Assembly: GCA_947446835.1 (NCBI GenBank) | Contig: CANFHS010000142.1 | Span: 1 to 6,234 of the forward strand | Direction: 5' to 3' | DNA length: 6,234 nucleotides | Source of the DNA: Bacteriovoracaceae bacterium | GTDB lineage: Bacteria > Bdellovibrionota > UBA1018 | Shown: positions 5,172 through 6,234 of the stretch, one piece after another | Layout: every line of letters begins with the position of its first letter | Position numbering within the stretch: position 1 is the first letter of the stretch | Position numbers and translations under genes: made by a program | Notes under the pieces: generated by a model | Databases searched by the model: none | The model's input: the letters and a program-made list of their open reading frames with translations, nothing else | Told to the model about the DNA's origin: nothing

Positions 5172-6234
5172 GTGGGACGTTATGCGCGTTGGGTCAGTCG
5201 TTGGGCCGGGTGGATCACTCTGGGTTGCGCCGTCCTGACCGGGGCGGCCGGAGTCTATTCGGTGCGCATTTTCCGGGAGCTTCGCACCGAAATTTCCGAG
5301 CTCCTGCCCCAGGAAGCGCGCAGTGTCCGCGATCTGGATCGTGTTGCGCAGACGCTCGAGTCGACCGACGCGTTGGCGCTCCTCGTCTTTTCGCGGCATT
5401 CGGAAGCCTCACGGCGCTTTGTGGACGACCTGGCCAGGCGCGCGCGCCGCGAGCTGCGTGGCCAGGTGACCTGGGTGGATCATCGCATTGATCGCGAGCT
5501 TGCCTTCTTTCGCAAGCGGGCGGCGCTTTTCCTCGAGCCCCGTCAGCTGGAACAGCTGCGCGACCGGATCCAGGCGCGGATCGACTATGAGCGTGAGATC
5601 CGGAACCCCCTGAACATCGTCAGCGGGAAGGAGATTCCGCTTCCCGCTCCCATCGCGCCGGATCAAAAGGCCTGGGAATCGGGACCTTTGGAGATCTACC
5701 GCCGGTTTCCGGATGGGTATTACGCCACGCCCGACGGCCAGATCCGCGTGGTGCTGTTCCATCTGCAGGGCCGGAGCTACGGCGCCGATCGGGCGCAGGC
5801 CCTGCGGGACGCGGTGGACCGGCTGGTGGCCGAGCTTGGGCCCTTGTCCTATTCGGACGATCTGACGCTTCACTTCACGGGGGACGTGCAGAACCTGATC
5901 GAGGAACGGGCTTCGCTCATTTCGGATCTGGAGCTTTCGACTGCCGTGGTCGTGGTGCTGGTCATGTTGGCCATGCTGGTCTTCTACCGGGATGTCCGCG
6001 CCACCGCGGCGCTCGTGCTGAGCTGCCTGGCCGGCACGTTCTGGACCTTCGGGATTTCCTGGTTTGCTGTGGGGTATTTGAACGCCAACTCGGCGTTCCT
6101 GGGGTCGATCGTGCTGGGAAACGGCATCAACTACGGAATCGTGCTGCTGGCACGCTACTTCGAGGAGCTTCGTGGCGCGGGCTCAGCCCTTCCTGCAGAC
6201 GCGAAGGGTCGGGGAGAAGTGCTGGATCGCGCCC
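5172..6234 (+). CDS. RND/MMPL-family transporter, N-terminal part (runs off right edge)
   Basis: An open frame from GTG 5172 runs 354 codons to the window edge, so most of the gene lies outside. A first membrane helix at about 11-32 follows a basic start (MGRYARWVSRWAG). A large soluble, presumably periplasmic domain follows (about 33-255), with TEISELLPQEARSVRDLDR just after TM1, as in MMPL/RND proteins. Three closely spaced helices follow: about 256-273 (TAVVVVLVMLAMLVFY), 277-302 (TAALVLSCLAGTFWTFG...) and 306-330 (SAFLGSIVLGNGINYGIVLLARYFEE). The last matches the TM4 signature of MMPL transporters (G-x-G-I-D-Y-G-...-SRFxEE in MmpL3-like proteins), but Asn320 (codon 6129-6131) stands where Asp is usual. 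Family members export lipids or hydrophobic compounds using the proton gradient. The substrate here is unknown. It sits 45 bases after the phosphatase gene with no terminator between, so it is probably the third gene of the operon. Confidence 0.85.
   Translation, partial: MGRYARWVSRWAGWITLGCAVLTGAAGVYSVRIFRELRTEISELLPQEARSVRDLDRVAQTLESTDALALLVFSRHSEASRRFVDDLARRARRELRGQVTWVDHRIDRELAFFRKRAALFLEPRQLEQLRDRIQARIDYEREIRNPLNIVSGKEIPLPAPIAPDQKAWESGPLEIYRRFPDGYYATPDGQIRVVLFHLQGRSYGADRAQALRDAVDRLVAELGPLSYSDDLTLHFTGDVQNLIEERASLISDLELSTAVVVVLVMLAMLVFYRDVRATAALVLSCLAGTFWTFGISWFAVGYLNANSAFLGSIVLGNGINYGIVLLARYFEELRGAGSALPADAKGRGEVLDRA

Noticed and set aside
5409..5873. A 154-codon open frame on the minus strand within the exporter gene
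   Set aside because: The plus-strand frame continues unbroken to the window edge and encodes MMPL membrane helices. The minus frame shows no domain.

Overview
The window is GC-rich chromosomal DNA, by eye about 60% GC with strongly G/C-biased third codon positions. The genes are tightly packed and typically bacterial. A full-length periplasmic tail-specific protease, secretory signal peptides, a lipobox and an RND/MMPL exporter point to a Gram-negative (diderm) bacterium. The exporter's TM4 sequence (GNGINYGI...LLARYFEE) looks most like homologues I associate with Myxococcota/Bdellovibrionota-type bacteria. That lineage guess is inference only. I see no insertion sequence, phage gene, CRISPR array, tRNA or rRNA.

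The left half is on the minus strand and reads right to left. It holds an unrecognised 143-residue protein (2239 to 1808, GTG start), an exported protein with two complete phospholipase D HKD motifs (1645 to 317), and the first 86 codons of a predicted lipoprotein (258 to the left edge). The 58-base gap before the lipoprotein is conspicuously AT-rich. It carries a good sigma-70-type promoter with an inverted repeat filling its spacer. Its -10 box sits so close to the ATG that the mRNA is probably leaderless or nearly so.

The right half is on the plus strand and looks like one operon. It runs from a Prc/Tsp-type S41 protease (2413-4416, TTG start behind a strong Shine-Dalgarno), through a HAD-superfamily phosphatase (4428-5126, 11-base gap), to the N-terminal 354 codons of an MMPL/RND-type transporter (5172 to the right edge, 45-base gap). 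The protease and exporter would act at the envelope and the phosphatase in the cytoplasm. No functional link beyond co-transcription can be shown from this sequence. The two halves diverge from a 173-base intergenic region (2240-2412) that contains an imperfect hairpin and a candidate -10 box.

The observations most worth a second look are the leaderless, operator-bearing promoter at 259-294; the Asp-to-Asn change at the usual TM4 proton-relay position of the exporter; and the unassigned 143-residue protein. I do not see convincing evidence of a wholly new multi-gene system. No stretch longer than 300 bases lacks a gene; the largest gaps are 2240-2412 and 1646-1807.
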